Shown: positions 7,844-16,161 of the stretch, piece by piece | Numbering within the stretch: position 1 is the first letter of the stretch | Layout of the letters: the number at the start of each line of letters is the position of its first letter | Origin: Lentibacillus salicampi | GTDB lineage: Bacteria; Bacillota; Bacilli; Bacillales; Amphibacillaceae | DNA: 64,000 nt | Direction: 5' to 3' | Assembly: GCF_004565465.1 (NCBI RefSeq) | Contig: NZ_SRHY01000006.1 | Coordinates: 58,841 to 122,840 of the forward strand | Program-made: the position numbers and the translations under genes | The notes under the pieces: model-generated | Database searches by the model: none | Seen by the model: only the letters and a program-made list of their open reading frames with translations | What the model was told of the DNA's origin: nothing

Positions 7844-8704
7844 TCACCTCTTGTTGTCGGCCAGTTTATATACAACCGATGTGCCAACTTCATAATACCC
7901 TATTTTTTTATAAATATTGTTTGAGGTGGGATTGGCCGCATCGGTAAACAGACAGCAAAATTGAAATCCCTCCTGCAGCAATCTTTCCGATAACTTCGCC
8001 ACAGCAGCGGTCGCGTAGCCTTTCCCTTTGTGTTCATCTGGTGTAAAAACAGCATTGATGGTTGTGCCGTTTTTGGTCTGCCGTGACTGGTTCACCATTG
8101 AAACGGCGTTATCATCAACTTTCCAAAGATATAATGACCGTTTTTCAATAAAGACTTCGGCCACATGTCCTGCACGTTCTGCTGACATCGGCTCGTTGGC
8201 TTGTTCACCAAATTGCATGAGCCAATTTTTCATTAGTTGATGGTCATTTGGAGTGGCTTCTGTTAAATTCCCCCCTGCATACGAAATAGCATTCACGCGG
8301 TCGAGCTGATAAATCAGCTGCTTCATATGTACAGCTGATGTTGAGCCGCGCAGATGCTCCAATTCTTTGATCATAATGTTTGCTTTATCAGGCGGCCCGA
8401 TAACACCTGGAATATTTTCAGCCTTTTCATGGACGAAGCGTGCTATCTGCCGGATCGCATCATCACCGGTGTTGTCAACATCAGCAAGTATCCAGTTGTT
8501 TGGCGGCGTCTGCATGAACGCATAAACAGGTTTATCGTTCAGTTCGACAAGTCCCAGGCAGGCGTTGCTGTGTTTTACAGAATCATCCTGTTCAAGGCGA
8601 TTCATGATTCCAAGCATCAGATTGTTACATGCCTCTTTTTTAAGCAATAAAGGCTCAACTTTTTGTTTGTAACGGTTAAGCGACGTTTCGAATCTGATTC
8701 GCAT
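7844..8704 (-). CDS. GNAT family N-acetyltransferase
   Basis: A 286-residue cytoplasmic protein. The C-terminal half (about residues 150-280) is a GNAT domain: the acetyl-CoA pyrophosphate loop appears as VFTPDEHKGKGYATAAVAKL (R/Q-x-x-G-x-G/A type), followed by CLFTDAANPTSNNIYKKIGY, the usual D-x-x-N-x-x-S-x-x-x-Y-x-x-x-G-Y/F ending. The N-terminal half is a divergent, probably substrate-binding, domain. Similar two-domain proteins are common in Bacillus and their substrates are unknown. It is transcribed convergently with the AI-2E family gene and divergently from the small coiled-coil gene. Confidence 0.85.
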   Translation of the reverse strand: MRIRFETSLNRYKQKVEPLLLKKEACNNLMLGIMNRLEQDDSVKHSNACLGLVELNDKPVYAFMQTPPNNWILADVDNTGDDAIRQIARFVHEKAENIPGVIGPPDKANIMIKELEHLRGSTSAVHMKQLIYQLDRVNAISYAGGNLTEATPNDHQLMKNWLMQFGEQANEPMSAERAGHVAEVFIEKRSLYLWKVDDNAVSMVNQSRQTKNGTTINAVFTPDEHKGKGYATAAVAKLSERLLQEGFQFCCLFTDAANPTSNNIYKKIGYYEVGTSVVYKLADNKR

Positions 8705-8797
8705 ATGTCTCCCCCTTTATTGATTGCTATTATTTTAACGCATTTGCTTGTTTTGTAAAGGGGCTTTCGGCTACACTGTAATATGGGAGTGATCGTC

Positions 8798-8977
8798 ATG
8801 ACAAAAGCGCAAATTGAAGCGGAAATAGCTGAGCTGAAATCGGATTATGTACGGATTCAGGGCGACGTGGAAAAAGCCACCTCATTCAGCGTCAATACAT
8901 CGGCCGGCGAAAAAAAACTGATTGAAATTGAGGAGCGTCTGGCTGAATTGAATAAACAATTGGATGAGATAGAATGA
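8798..8977 (+). CDS. Small coiled-coil protein, SE1832-like
   Basis: A 59-residue, highly charged protein. I choose the ATG at 8798, because GGGAGTGAT sits at ideal distance before it; an earlier ATG at 8783 overlaps this ribosome binding site. The sequence is two amphipathic helices (IEAEIAELKSDYVRIQGD and LIEIEERLAELNKQLDEIE) with heptad-like leucines, separated by a short serine/glycine-rich turn. It resembles the small SE1832 family of staphylococci and bacilli (recalled, not searched). Its function is unknown. A terminator follows immediately. Confidence 0.75.
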   Translation: MTKAQIEAEIAELKSDYVRIQGDVEKATSFSVNTSAGEKKLIEIEERLAELNKQLDEIE

Positions 8978-8985
8978 CATGGACC

Positions 8986-9014
8986 GGGTTGCCTGTATGG
9001 GCGGCCCTTTTTTT
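8986..9014 (+). terminator. Terminator after the SE1832-like gene
   Basis: GGGTTGCC and GGCGGCCC pair over 8 bp with two G-U pairs, followed by seven T. Confidence 0.75.
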
Positions 9015-9184
9015 ATTGTAATGGGTGTGGAATGATACCTTTGCATTTGGGAACTTATTCTCGTTCTCGCGCTCATGTTTTGTTTTTCTTTGCCCATGTT
9101 TTACCATATGGGAACTTACTTTCATCCTCAGACTGATGGTTTCTCTCCGGTTGAAGTTTCCTTTTCCAGGTTGAACTCCACCTA

Positions 9185-9220
9185 CAAAAAAGACTGCCCA
9201 CACCGGACAGCCCTTTTTTT
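9185..9220. terminator. Terminator after the antiporter gene, possibly bidirectional
   Basis: GACTGCCC (9192-9199) pairs imperfectly with GGACAGCC (9205-9212). There is a run of A on the left and seven T on the right, so it can work on both strands. On the minus strand it overlaps the antiporter stop codon. Confidence 0.6.
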
Positions 9221-11087
9221 ACGATTTACTTTTCCCATTTCCGTTATTGTTCCGCTGGTTCTCCAGGCGCTGCCGGATTTTTTTCTTTTCTTTAACCGGC
9301 GGCGTGAGACTGACAACCGTGTCACCAGGCTCTGGTGTTACCCGCAATTCCTCCGAATAATATTTCATCCTGCCTGATGGCTTCATAATATAGAGCAATA
9401 CCGTGTCTTCATCTTTCTCATTTAAGTACTGCTTATACGGGTATTGATTGGTAATCGCAGTCTGCCGGAATATATAATGCTCTTTGGTCTTCTGGTTCAG
9501 ATCGTCAAGGGATAAATCCTGTCTGAAAAGAATCCTCCCGCCGACCTTGTTAACGAGATCACCCATACCATTAAGATCGTGGCGATACGGACTCACTTTA
9601 AACACATTTGTCCTGCCATACTCCGGCATGAATGTCGTACAAACAAGGGCATTATAGGAATTATACTCGGTGGCAGCAATCATATATTCATAAGGAATCG
9701 TATCCAAATTGTATTCGGTCTGTTCCGATAACATTTCCCCATGATAGAACGGAATCCCTGCTTCACGAGCCTTCCGTAATCTTTCCCAGGATGAATCAAC
9801 AATAATGACCGGTGCCTTTGCTTTTTGCAGTGATTTTGCCAGATTGACTGTAAAATTATTACTGCCGACAATTAATGTACCTGGTCTTCCTTCCATGGAA
9901 AGGTGCAGCTTTTTGGCCAGCCAGCCAATCGAAAATCCGTGGGCAACAACGGTCGTAAATACAAGTGCAAATGTAATCGTTGTGATGATGGTTGCGTCCG
10001 CATAGCCGCCTTCACTCAGTATTGAGGCAAAATAACCCGAAACCGTCAGGGCCACAATACCTCTTGGTGCAATCCAGCTGAGCAAAATCTTTTCATTCAG
10101 TGCCAAATCTGTTCTGATGGTCGACAAGAAAATAGACAATGGGCGGACGATGAACATCATTAACAGTACATACCCTATGATATTCGGGTCAAATACTTTC
10201 AACAGCGTTTCCACTTGCAATGAAGCCGTCAGCATAATGAAAATCGCCGAAATCAATAGAATTGAAATATTTTCTTTAAAATGGCGCATATCCTCAACAG
10301 AACTGATGCCCATGTTGGCGAGCGTCATCCCCATGGCAGTTACAGCCAAAAGTCCTGTTTCATGCACGATGACATCTGCAAAGGTAAACGAAGCAATGAC
10401 AACAATAAACACAGCAGGTGATTTCAGGAAATCCGGAATATGACCTGTTTCAAACATCCAGCCAATGCCCCTGCCACATGCCCATCCCAATATAATCGCG
10501 AAAACTGATGCCGCAAAGAAGATGAGCAGTTGTGAACCATCCGGGTTGTTCGACGTCAAAAACGAGATGATTTCAAAAGCAAATACAGCCAGCAGCGCTC
10601 CAATCGGATCGACAATGATCCCTTCCCATTTAAGGATTTTTGCGGGGCGCGGTTTCAGTTTGGACTGCCGCAAAAGTGGCATGATCACAGTAGGCCCTGT
10701 CACAATAAACAAGCCGCCTATGACAAATGCAGCAGCCCAATTCAAGCCGGCGATATAGTGTGCTGTCAGTGACCCAAGGATCCACGCCAGAAATGCTCCC
10801 ACTGTTGAAATACGAAAAACCGGACGTCCAAGACCGCGGATTTCCTTGAAACTCAAGTTCAAGCTGCCTTCAAAAAGGATGATAGCAACCGCGACCGATA
10901 TAATCGGGCTATATAACTCTCCAAAGTCCTCCTCGGGGTTCATAATCCCAAATATTGGCCCAGCAAGCAATCCGGTGATGGACATGACCACTATTGCCGG
11001 CATCCGATAGCGCCAGGCAACCCATTGGGAACCAATCCCCAAAAGACCAACCAGCATAACTTCAAACAAAAGAGTTGGAACCATCAT
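9219..11087 (-). CDS. Cation:proton antiporter (CPA1) with RCK-type domain
   Basis: A 622-residue protein. Residues 1-390 hold about 12 membrane helices with CPA signatures: AIILFEGSLNL near residue 68-78, the ion-binding segment GGLFIVTGPTVIMPLL (about 124-139) and WIAPRGIVAL (about 338). The rest is cytoplasmic. It starts with RPGTLIVGSNNFTVNLAKSL, a Rossmann-like TrkA-N/RCK nucleotide-binding fold, and ends in a TrkA-C-like domain and a basic tail. It should exchange Na+ or K+ for H+ and so serve pH and salt balance, as expected in a halotolerant cell. Which cation it moves is not determined by sequence. Confidence 0.88.
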   Translation of the reverse strand: MMVPTLLFEVMLVGLLGIGSQWVAWRYRMPAIVVMSITGLLAGPIFGIMNPEEDFGELYSPIISVAVAIILFEGSLNLSFKEIRGLGRPVFRISTVGAFLAWILGSLTAHYIAGLNWAAAFVIGGLFIVTGPTVIMPLLRQSKLKPRPAKILKWEGIIVDPIGALLAVFAFEIISFLTSNNPDGSQLLIFFAASVFAIILGWACGRGIGWMFETGHIPDFLKSPAVFIVVIASFTFADVIVHETGLLAVTAMGMTLANMGISSVEDMRHFKENISILLISAIFIMLTASLQVETLLKVFDPNIIGYVLLMMFIVRPLSIFLSTIRTDLALNEKILLSWIAPRGIVALTVSGYFASILSEGGYADATIITTITFALVFTTVVAHGFSIGWLAKKLHLSMEGRPGTLIVGSNNFTVNLAKSLQKAKAPVIIVDSSWERLRKAREAGIPFYHGEMLSEQTEYNLDTIPYEYMIAATEYNSYNALVCTTFMPEYGRTNVFKVSPYRHDLNGMGDLVNKVGGRILFRQDLSLDDLNQKTKEHYIFRQTAITNQYPYKQYLNEKDEDTVLLYIMKPSGRMKYYSEELRVTPEPGDTVVSLTPPVKEKKKIRQRLENQRNNNGNGKSKS

Positions 11088-11514
11088 CGTCCCCCCTTAA
11101 GCGTATATTTTCCTGAAAACCCGATAATAACCGGATTTTCCGCACCAAAGCCTGCACAGGTAAATGCCGCGTGCATACTGTACAGTTCATAAGCTTGGCA
11201 CAGATGGGAATTCTTTCAGTTAAGATAACGTTATTTTAAATGGCAAGCAGGTTTATGTAAACAATTTTATTTGAAAAAATGACTTCCCATTTCAATAAAA
11301 CCATCAGAAAACGTCATCAGGCATCCTGAAATTGCGCACACGAGCGGTCATATCAAACAGGCATTAGCCCCCGATTTTGCTTGCCTCAATTGTCGAATAT
11401 TTTTCAAAAACAGGACCACAGCAGCGTAAATTGCCGGTTATTATTTGGGGATTTTACCAGCTTATTTTCCGCCAAAATATGTTAGGATAGTAAGGGATAA
11501 AGGAGAATCGAACC
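11088..11514. other. Intergenic region between divergent antiporter and recQ
   Basis: No gene is apparent. A weak hairpin (arms near 11115-11123 and 11131-11139) lies in the antiporter leader. RecQ has a strong AAAGGAGAAT ribosome binding site, with TAGGATAGT about 30 nt upstream as a possible -10 region. No repeats were seen. Confidence 0.45.
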
Positions 11515-13662
11515 ATGTTAGAAAAAGCTGAACAAATCCTGCAGACATATTTTGGCTATGATACCTTTCGTGCTGGTCAAAAACAGACCATTCATAATAT
11601 TACAGAGAAATATAACACACTAGCCGTGATGCCGACGGGCGGCGGCAAATCACTGTGTTATCAGATTCCCGGCATGGCTTTGGACGGTACCGCGATCATC
11701 ATTTCACCGCTCATTTCGCTCATGAAAGACCAGGTTGATGCGCTGCATGCTTTGGGAATTCCGGCAACCTACATAAACAGTTCCCTTTCAGCCGGTGAAC
11801 AACAGGCACGACTGCGGGATATTGAAGCGGGCAGCTACAAATTTGTCTATGTCGCACCAGAGCGCTTCGAGTCGTCCCTATTTATTTCCACGATGCGACA
11901 CATCCGGATTGCTCTGGTGGCATTTGATGAGGCACACTGTATTTCTCAATGGGGGCACGACTTCAGGCCAAGCTATCGGTCCATTATCCCCAATTTACAA
12001 CAGCTGCCCAACGTTCCCGTTACAGTCGCATTAACCGCGACAGCTACCGAAGAAGTAATGGCTGACATTCAAACGTTATTACATATTGAAAACCGGCATA
12101 TTGTTAAGACCGGATTTGAACGGGAAAACCTCGCCTTTCATGTTGTCAAGGGAAAAGATAAGGCGACATACATCCGTTCGTTTATGAACGAACATCAGGA
12201 TGAATCCGGCATTATTTACACGGCAACGCGAAAACAAGCTGATACCGTACATGAACAATTGACAAAACGTGGCATTTCAGCAGCCAAATACCATGCAGGG
12301 CTGTCTGAAAACGAACGCAAAGCGGCTCAGGCGGCGTTTACCCACGATGAAAAAACGGTCATGGTCGCCACAAATGCTTTCGGAATGGGCATCGATAAGT
12401 CCAACGTGCGATTTATTATTCACTACGCCATGCCGATGACGATTGAGGCATACTATCAGGAAGCGGGCAGGGCCGGCCGTGACGGGGAACATAGTGATTG
12501 CATCCTATTGTTCTCGGCGCAGGATGTTCAGCTGCAGAAATTTTTGATCGAACAGTCGTTGATGGATGAGAATGCCAAACAAAATGAATACCGCAAACTG
12601 CAGGCGATGATCAACTATTGCCATACGCACGGCTGCCTGACTTCCTTCATTCTTGATTACTTTAATGATCAGGAATCTGACGGAGGGACTTGCGGAGGCT
12701 GCAGCAATTGTCTAAACCGCCGGAACCGTATCGATATCACAGAAGAAGCTCAAATGATCCTGTCGTGCGTCAAACGGATGGGCGAACGCTTCGGAGTAAG
12801 CATGACGGCCAAGGTGTTGAAAGGATCGAAGGACAGCCGGCTGCGTCAATTCCAGCTGCATACGGTTTCGACGTATGGCATTCTGTCAGCCTATACGGAA
12901 AAACAACTCACGGAGCGGGTTCAATTTTTAGTTGCGGAACAAATGCTGGCAACTCGGGACGGCAAATTCCCGACTTTACAGCTGAATCAAAACTCGGTCG
13001 ATGTACTGAAAGGCAGGCAAACTGTCTGGATGTACACAGCGCCAATTCCGGCAAATGAACCAACCGATTACCAGGAAGATTTGTTTCAGTCATTACGTGA
13101 ACTGCGAAAAGAAATGGCCACTGAGCAAGGTGTTCCGCCATATGTCCTGTTCTCCGATGCCACGTTAAAAGAACTCAGCCGCTATGTCCCAGAAACGAAG
13201 GAGGACATGCTGGCTGTAAAGGGCGTTGGTAATAAGAAATACGACCAATACGGTGAAGCATTTCTTGCGGTTGTGCGTGACTGGCGCAGCAATCATCCGG
13301 ATGCGGCAAGACCTGTTAAGATAGCAGGCACTTCCCCTGACCCCAAACGAGAAAAACAGGCAGACGACCGCCCGAGCTACATGATCAGTTATACGATGTT
13401 CCGGTCCGGCAAATCGATTCAAGAAATTGCACTCATGCGTGAATTAACCAATCAAACAGTTGAAGGGCATATTTTCAAGGCGTTTAAAGAAGGACATCCA
13501 CTTGCATGGGAAATCTTTTTTAATCATGACGAAGAATCAGCAGTTTTGGCTGCACGGAGTGAATTGGACGAACCGAAGCTCAAGCCTTTGAAAGAGTCAT
13601 TGGCGGATGCTTACAGTTATACGACGATTAAGGCTGTGCTGGTGAAAAATGGGTTGATGTGA
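11515..13662 (+). CDS. recQ: ATP-dependent DNA helicase RecQ
   Basis: A 715-residue superfamily 2 helicase that unwinds DNA 3' to 5' in recombination and replication-fork repair. Visible motifs are Walker [13 protein letters not shown] (residues 39-50), DEAHC (about 141-145), the SAT-like LTATAT and motif [12 protein letters not shown]. The zinc-binding cysteines ([12 protein letters not shown], about 390-400), the RQC winged helix and an HRDC domain (about 515-590, ending [14 protein letters not shown]) follow. The C-terminal 100 residues contain a helix-turn-helix ([23 protein letters not shown]), as in the long Firmicute RecQ. All catalytic residues are intact. Confidence 0.96.
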   Translation: MLEKAEQILQTYFGYDTFRAGQKQTIHNITEKYNTLAVMPTGGGKSLCYQIPGMALDGTAIIISPLISLMKDQVDALHALGIPATYINSSLSAGEQQARLRDIEAGSYKFVYVAPERFESSLFISTMRHIRIALVAFDEAHCISQWGHDFRPSYRSIIPNLQQLPNVPVTVALTATATEEVMADIQTLLHIENRHIVKTGFERENLAFHVVKGKDKATYIRSFMNEHQDESGIIYTATRKQADTVHEQLTKRGISAAKYHAGLSENERKAAQAAFTHDEKTVMVATNAFGMGIDKSNVRFIIHYAMPMTIEAYYQEAGRAGRDGEHSDCILLFSAQDVQLQKFLIEQSLMDENAKQNEYRKLQAMINYCHTHGCLTSFILDYFNDQESDGGTCGGCSNCLNRRNRIDITEEAQMILSCVKRMGERFGVSMTAKVLKGSKDSRLRQFQLHTVSTYGILSAYTEKQLTERVQFLVAEQMLATRDGKFPTLQLNQNSVDVLKGRQTVWMYTAPIPANEPTDYQEDLFQSLRELRKEMATEQGVPPYVLFSDATLKELSRYVPETKEDMLAVKGVGNKKYDQYGEAFLAVVRDWRSNHPDAARPVKIAGTSPDPKREKQADDRPSYMISYTMFRSGKSIQEIALMRELTNQTVEGHIFKAFKEGHPLAWEIFFNHDEESAVLAARSELDEPKLKPLKESLADAYSYTTIKAVLVKNGLM

Positions 13663-13669
13663 TATCTGT

Positions 13670-13786
13670 TCAGTCATATAGCAACCTATGAAATAAGTCG
13701 ATGGAAAGAGTCAGGAAATAAACCTCCCCACTGAGTTGGACGCTCTGGGGAGGTTCAATACCATGTCTGGTTAATTTTGTGGTCAT
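13670..13786 (-). CDS. Possible 38-residue peptide gene
   Basis: A short open frame, beginning MTTKLTRHG, has a good ribosome binding site (TAGGAGGT, 9 nt spacing) and a TATAAT box near 13850 on the same strand. It also contains the strong hairpin at 13721-13755. It lies between the end of recQ (opposite strand) and the end of the PIN gene. The peptide is not hydrophobic and matches no family I know. It may be a real small protein, a leader, or chance; the ribosome binding site is the main support. Confidence 0.35.
   Translation of the reverse strand: MTTKLTRHGIEPPQSVQLSGEVYFLTLSIDLFHRLLYD
13716..13755. terminator. Strong hairpin downstream of recQ
   Basis: AACCTCCCCA (13721-13730) and TGGGGAGGTT (13746-13755) form a perfect 10-bp stem. 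On the minus strand it is followed by TATTTCC, on the plus strand by CAATACC. It probably ends minus-strand transcription from the PIN operon, or recQ without a proper T-tract. Confidence 0.55.
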
Positions 13787-13948
13787 TTATTTAATACCTC
13801 CTAATAATTGAACTGCGAAATCCCTGAATAACACTATTTCCGTTTCCATTATATCACATATGATATCTTTATAATAAAGCTATTTATATCCAAACGAGAA
13901 ATATTCACCCTTTTATGATCAGTTAACGGAAATTTTTTGAACATCCTT

Positions 13949-14680
13949 TTAAAGCAATGGCGTTGGCTTTCCCCTGCTATTTTTTACAGCATAATCATAT
14001 AATCGATCCATTCCCATTCGAAAGTCGTTCCAGCTTGGATTTGTTTTCTTTTCATGGCTGGTCAAATAATAGTGAAACTTATATAGGAACCGCATTTCCT
14101 TTGAGTCAGCCATTTGCAATTTACTCAAGTAATATATGATTTCATATAGTTTGATCGTGATCAAAGACTCTAAACTGGTTTCCAGGGTGACTGCCTTATC
14201 TACTAATCTTAAGGCATTGGAGTCATGGGAGCAAAAGTAGATTAGTTCTTTTACATGAATGTGGGCAAGGGACTTAACCTCGCCGCGGTCGTCTCTATTA
14301 TCTATTTCCGGTTCATAATTCGTTGAAGCCGCAATTTTTTGCTCAACACCATTACGCAACAAGTGCTCTTCACAAGTCAAGTCGTCGTCTTTCAGCAAAA
14401 TAAGTACTTGCTGTTGTATTTTTTGTTTAATATAATTTGACAAATTGGGAGTAGTGACAACTTCTTCATAAACAGCCTGATGAATGGCCAAATAGGGAAA
14501 TGTTTTAAAAAAAGGGTCCAGCCATATCCGTTTATAGAAATTAAAATCAAGACTTGCATTGGGCGTGACTTTAGATCGATCGGATGGAATAAGGAGGTTG
14601 GCATCAAGGGGAAGTATTTGACTGAAGTTATCTATCAGTGTGAATAACGCTTCGTTATGATTTTCCAGATCAACCTTCAT
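13949..14680 (-). CDS. PIN-like domain protein, possible RNase toxin
   Basis: A 243-residue soluble protein that looks like a PIN nuclease, although I cannot run a profile search. The N-terminal strand ILPLDANLLI (about residues 18-27) matches the D-x-N core. A conserved acid appears in HQAVYEEVV (about 68-76). DDRGEVKSLAHIHVKE (about 130-145), followed by YFCSHDSNALRLVD, matches the D-x-x-E-x-x-A...T/S-x-D-x-x-L core. The C-terminus (about 180-243) is extra and helical. PIN proteins are Mg2+-dependent ribonucleases, often toxins. Its ATG overlaps the end of the metallopeptidase gene (RBS AAGGAAG), so the two are translationally coupled. Confidence 0.6.
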   Translation of the reverse strand: MKVDLENHNEALFTLIDNFSQILPLDANLLIPSDRSKVTPNASLDFNFYKRIWLDPFFKTFPYLAIHQAVYEEVVTTPNLSNYIKQKIQQQVLILLKDDDLTCEEHLLRNGVEQKIAASTNYEPEIDNRDDRGEVKSLAHIHVKELIYFCSHDSNALRLVDKAVTLETSLESLITIKLYEIIYYLSKLQMADSKEMRFLYKFHYYLTSHEKKTNPSWNDFRMGMDRLYDYAVKNSRGKPTPLL

Positions 14681-15548
14681 CTTCTTCCTTCAGCTTCCTC
14701 ATCAAATCTTCCATGCCACTATCATTTTCGTCTGCCAGCCCAAACTCCCCTATCGTTTTACCAAACAGTGATAAATCTTCTGCTAACTCATCGATTTCAA
14801 CACCAGAACTCTCGAAATTTTGCAGCATATAATCCAATAAGCGTGCATTGGCTCCTACCTTGTGTGTCTGCTTATTCAGTAACATGAACAAATCTTGATC
14901 GAAGCTCATCGCAATTTTATAGTACACACTTGTCTCATTCCTTGCGCTTTGTGACCATAGAGCTTGAAACACAATTTCATCTTTTATGGCACCCACTTCA
15001 ACCAGGCGGTGAACAATCGCCTTATAAGGCAGTTTATAATCCAGGTGCAGCTTTGCGATAAAGCGTAAAGAAGCGGGTAACTCCCAATTGTCCATGTTTA
15101 AGTCATAGTTGTTTTTTATATATATTTCCTCTTTAAGGGACTTGTCAGGCAGCAGGAAAGAGGCGGCAAATTGATTCGCCCTGTGTTCTCTTTTACTTCC
15201 TGCGCATTCCATTCTTTGGCATAAGTGTACGTTATCTGTATCCTCAAAATGATGATATAGTTCATGAGCAATCGAGAATAGCTGGGAATCATAATGTTGG
15301 GCTGAATTAACGCCGATAAAGAACAGGTTTTGATTCCCTTTCTCTTTTGAAGCCAGGTAAATAGCAGAAAGGGGGTTGTCATCAGTTTTCGGGTCTTTCG
15401 GCAAAAAAATGACATTTATATTGAGGTGTTCTGTTAATTGTAAAATGCCATCACCAAGTGGACCCATTCCCAGGTTATACATGTTGCGCTTCTGTTCAAC
15501 CAACTTTTCCATTTCGTACCGTTCTTTATGATTTAACTGTGAATTCAT
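14670..15548 (-). CDS. ImmA/IrrE family metallo-endopeptidase
   Basis: A 292-residue protein with the zinc-peptidase motif HELYH at residues 95-99 and the downstream glutamate in REHRANQFAASFLLP (about 125-139), the two hallmarks of the ImmA/IrrE (DUF955) family. Known members cleave a partner DNA-binding repressor: ImmA acts on ImmR in ICEBs1 and IrrE acts on DdrO in Deinococcus. Residues beyond about 150 carry the usual helical region and a longer acidic tail. The start overlaps the 3' end of the XRE regulator gene, so all three genes form one tightly coupled unit. The expected target is the adjacent XRE protein, which is inference from known pairs. Confidence 0.88.
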   Translation of the reverse strand: MNSQLNHKERYEMEKLVEQKRNMYNLGMGPLGDGILQLTEHLNINVIFLPKDPKTDDNPLSAIYLASKEKGNQNLFFIGVNSAQHYDSQLFSIAHELYHHFEDTDNVHLCQRMECAGSKREHRANQFAASFLLPDKSLKEEIYIKNNYDLNMDNWELPASLRFIAKLHLDYKLPYKAIVHRLVEVGAIKDEIVFQALWSQSARNETSVYYKIAMSFDQDLFMLLNKQTHKVGANARLLDYMLQNFESSGVEIDELAEDLSLFGKTIGEFGLADENDSGMEDLMRKLKEEDEG

Positions 15549-15891
15549 GATTCATCGCATTCCTTATTCTGACATGTTTTCTTAAACATAGCATCATGGC
15601 TGTCATATCTTCAAGCCACTTTTTTTCATTAGGGGTTTCCGCTTTACCCATCATGGCAACAAACACGTTACTTTCTTCCTTCTCGTCAGTAAGGTCATGC
15701 AGATTGAAATTCAATACATCCATAAGATTATTCAATTGAGTAATGGATGGAACATGCTTGTTATTTTCAATACGTCCAATTATTTGACGATTGATTTTGG
15801 CTTTCTCACCTAGTTGCTCCTGGGTGAATCCTTTCTCCAGACGTTTTTCTTCAACTAAGTTTCCGAGCTTTTCAGCTGATATCTTTTCCAT
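15526..15891 (-). CDS. XRE family transcriptional regulator
   Basis: A 121-residue protein with an N-terminal Cro/C1-type helix-turn-helix at about residues 8-62 (LVEEKRLEKGFTQEQLGEKA, then INRQIIGRIENNKHVPS). The C-terminal half is helical and probably mediates dimerisation or contact with the peptidase. It has a good ribosome binding site (GGAGGGATGACTG). A perfect inverted repeat lies just upstream, so autorepression is very likely. It heads the three-gene operon with the ImmA/IrrE peptidase and the PIN-like protein. Confidence 0.9.
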   Translation of the reverse strand: MEKISAEKLGNLVEEKRLEKGFTQEQLGEKAKINRQIIGRIENNKHVPSITQLNNLMDVLNFNLHDLTDEKEESNVFVAMMGKAETPNEKKWLEDMTAMMLCLRKHVRIRNAMNHEFTVKS

Positions 15892-15910
15892 CAGTCATCC
15901 CTCCAATTTA

Positions 15911-15929
15911 ATGATACCAAAAGTATCAT
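15911..15929 (-). promoter_or_regulatory. Operator palindrome of the XRE operon
   Basis: ATGATAC (15911-15917) and GTATCAT (15923-15929) are perfect inverted arms with a 5-nt spacer, 20 bp before the XRE start codon. The geometry fits a dimeric Cro/C1-type repressor. A TATGAT that could be the -10 box overlaps the right arm. Confidence 0.75.
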
Positions 15930-16024
15930 ATAAGTTCAATAAGTTTATATTATGATATGTATAGTAACTTTAATGTCTCTTTTACAGTCAAAACCAGGTC
16001 CAAAATTTATAGAATTATTCACCC

Positions 16025-16107
16025 CTATAATCGTACACTAAATGCAAAAAAGTGGCATGTTTTTTTAAAAAAACATGCCACTTTTTTGCGATAACTTTCG
16101 ATTATAG
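16025..16107. terminator. Perfect 46-bp palindrome, bidirectional terminator
   Basis: Positions 16044-16089 are a perfect palindrome: GCAAAAAAGTGGCATG, a run of T, a run of A, then CATGCCACTTTTTTGC. It ends minus-strand transcription from the aminopeptidase gene and can work on both strands. A second inverted pair, CTATAATCG (16025-16033) and CGATTATAG (16099-16107), encloses it. Confidence 0.85.
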
Positions 16108-16161
16108 ATTTGAAGGGGAACCTGTTTAATGGCGAGAGTAGTTCGGTCCCATCCAACACGA

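Noticed and set aside
9040..9180. Possible shared repeat with 57720-57960
   Set aside because: Only short words (CGCGC..CATGTTTT) are shared and the order is not kept; not enough to call a repeat family.
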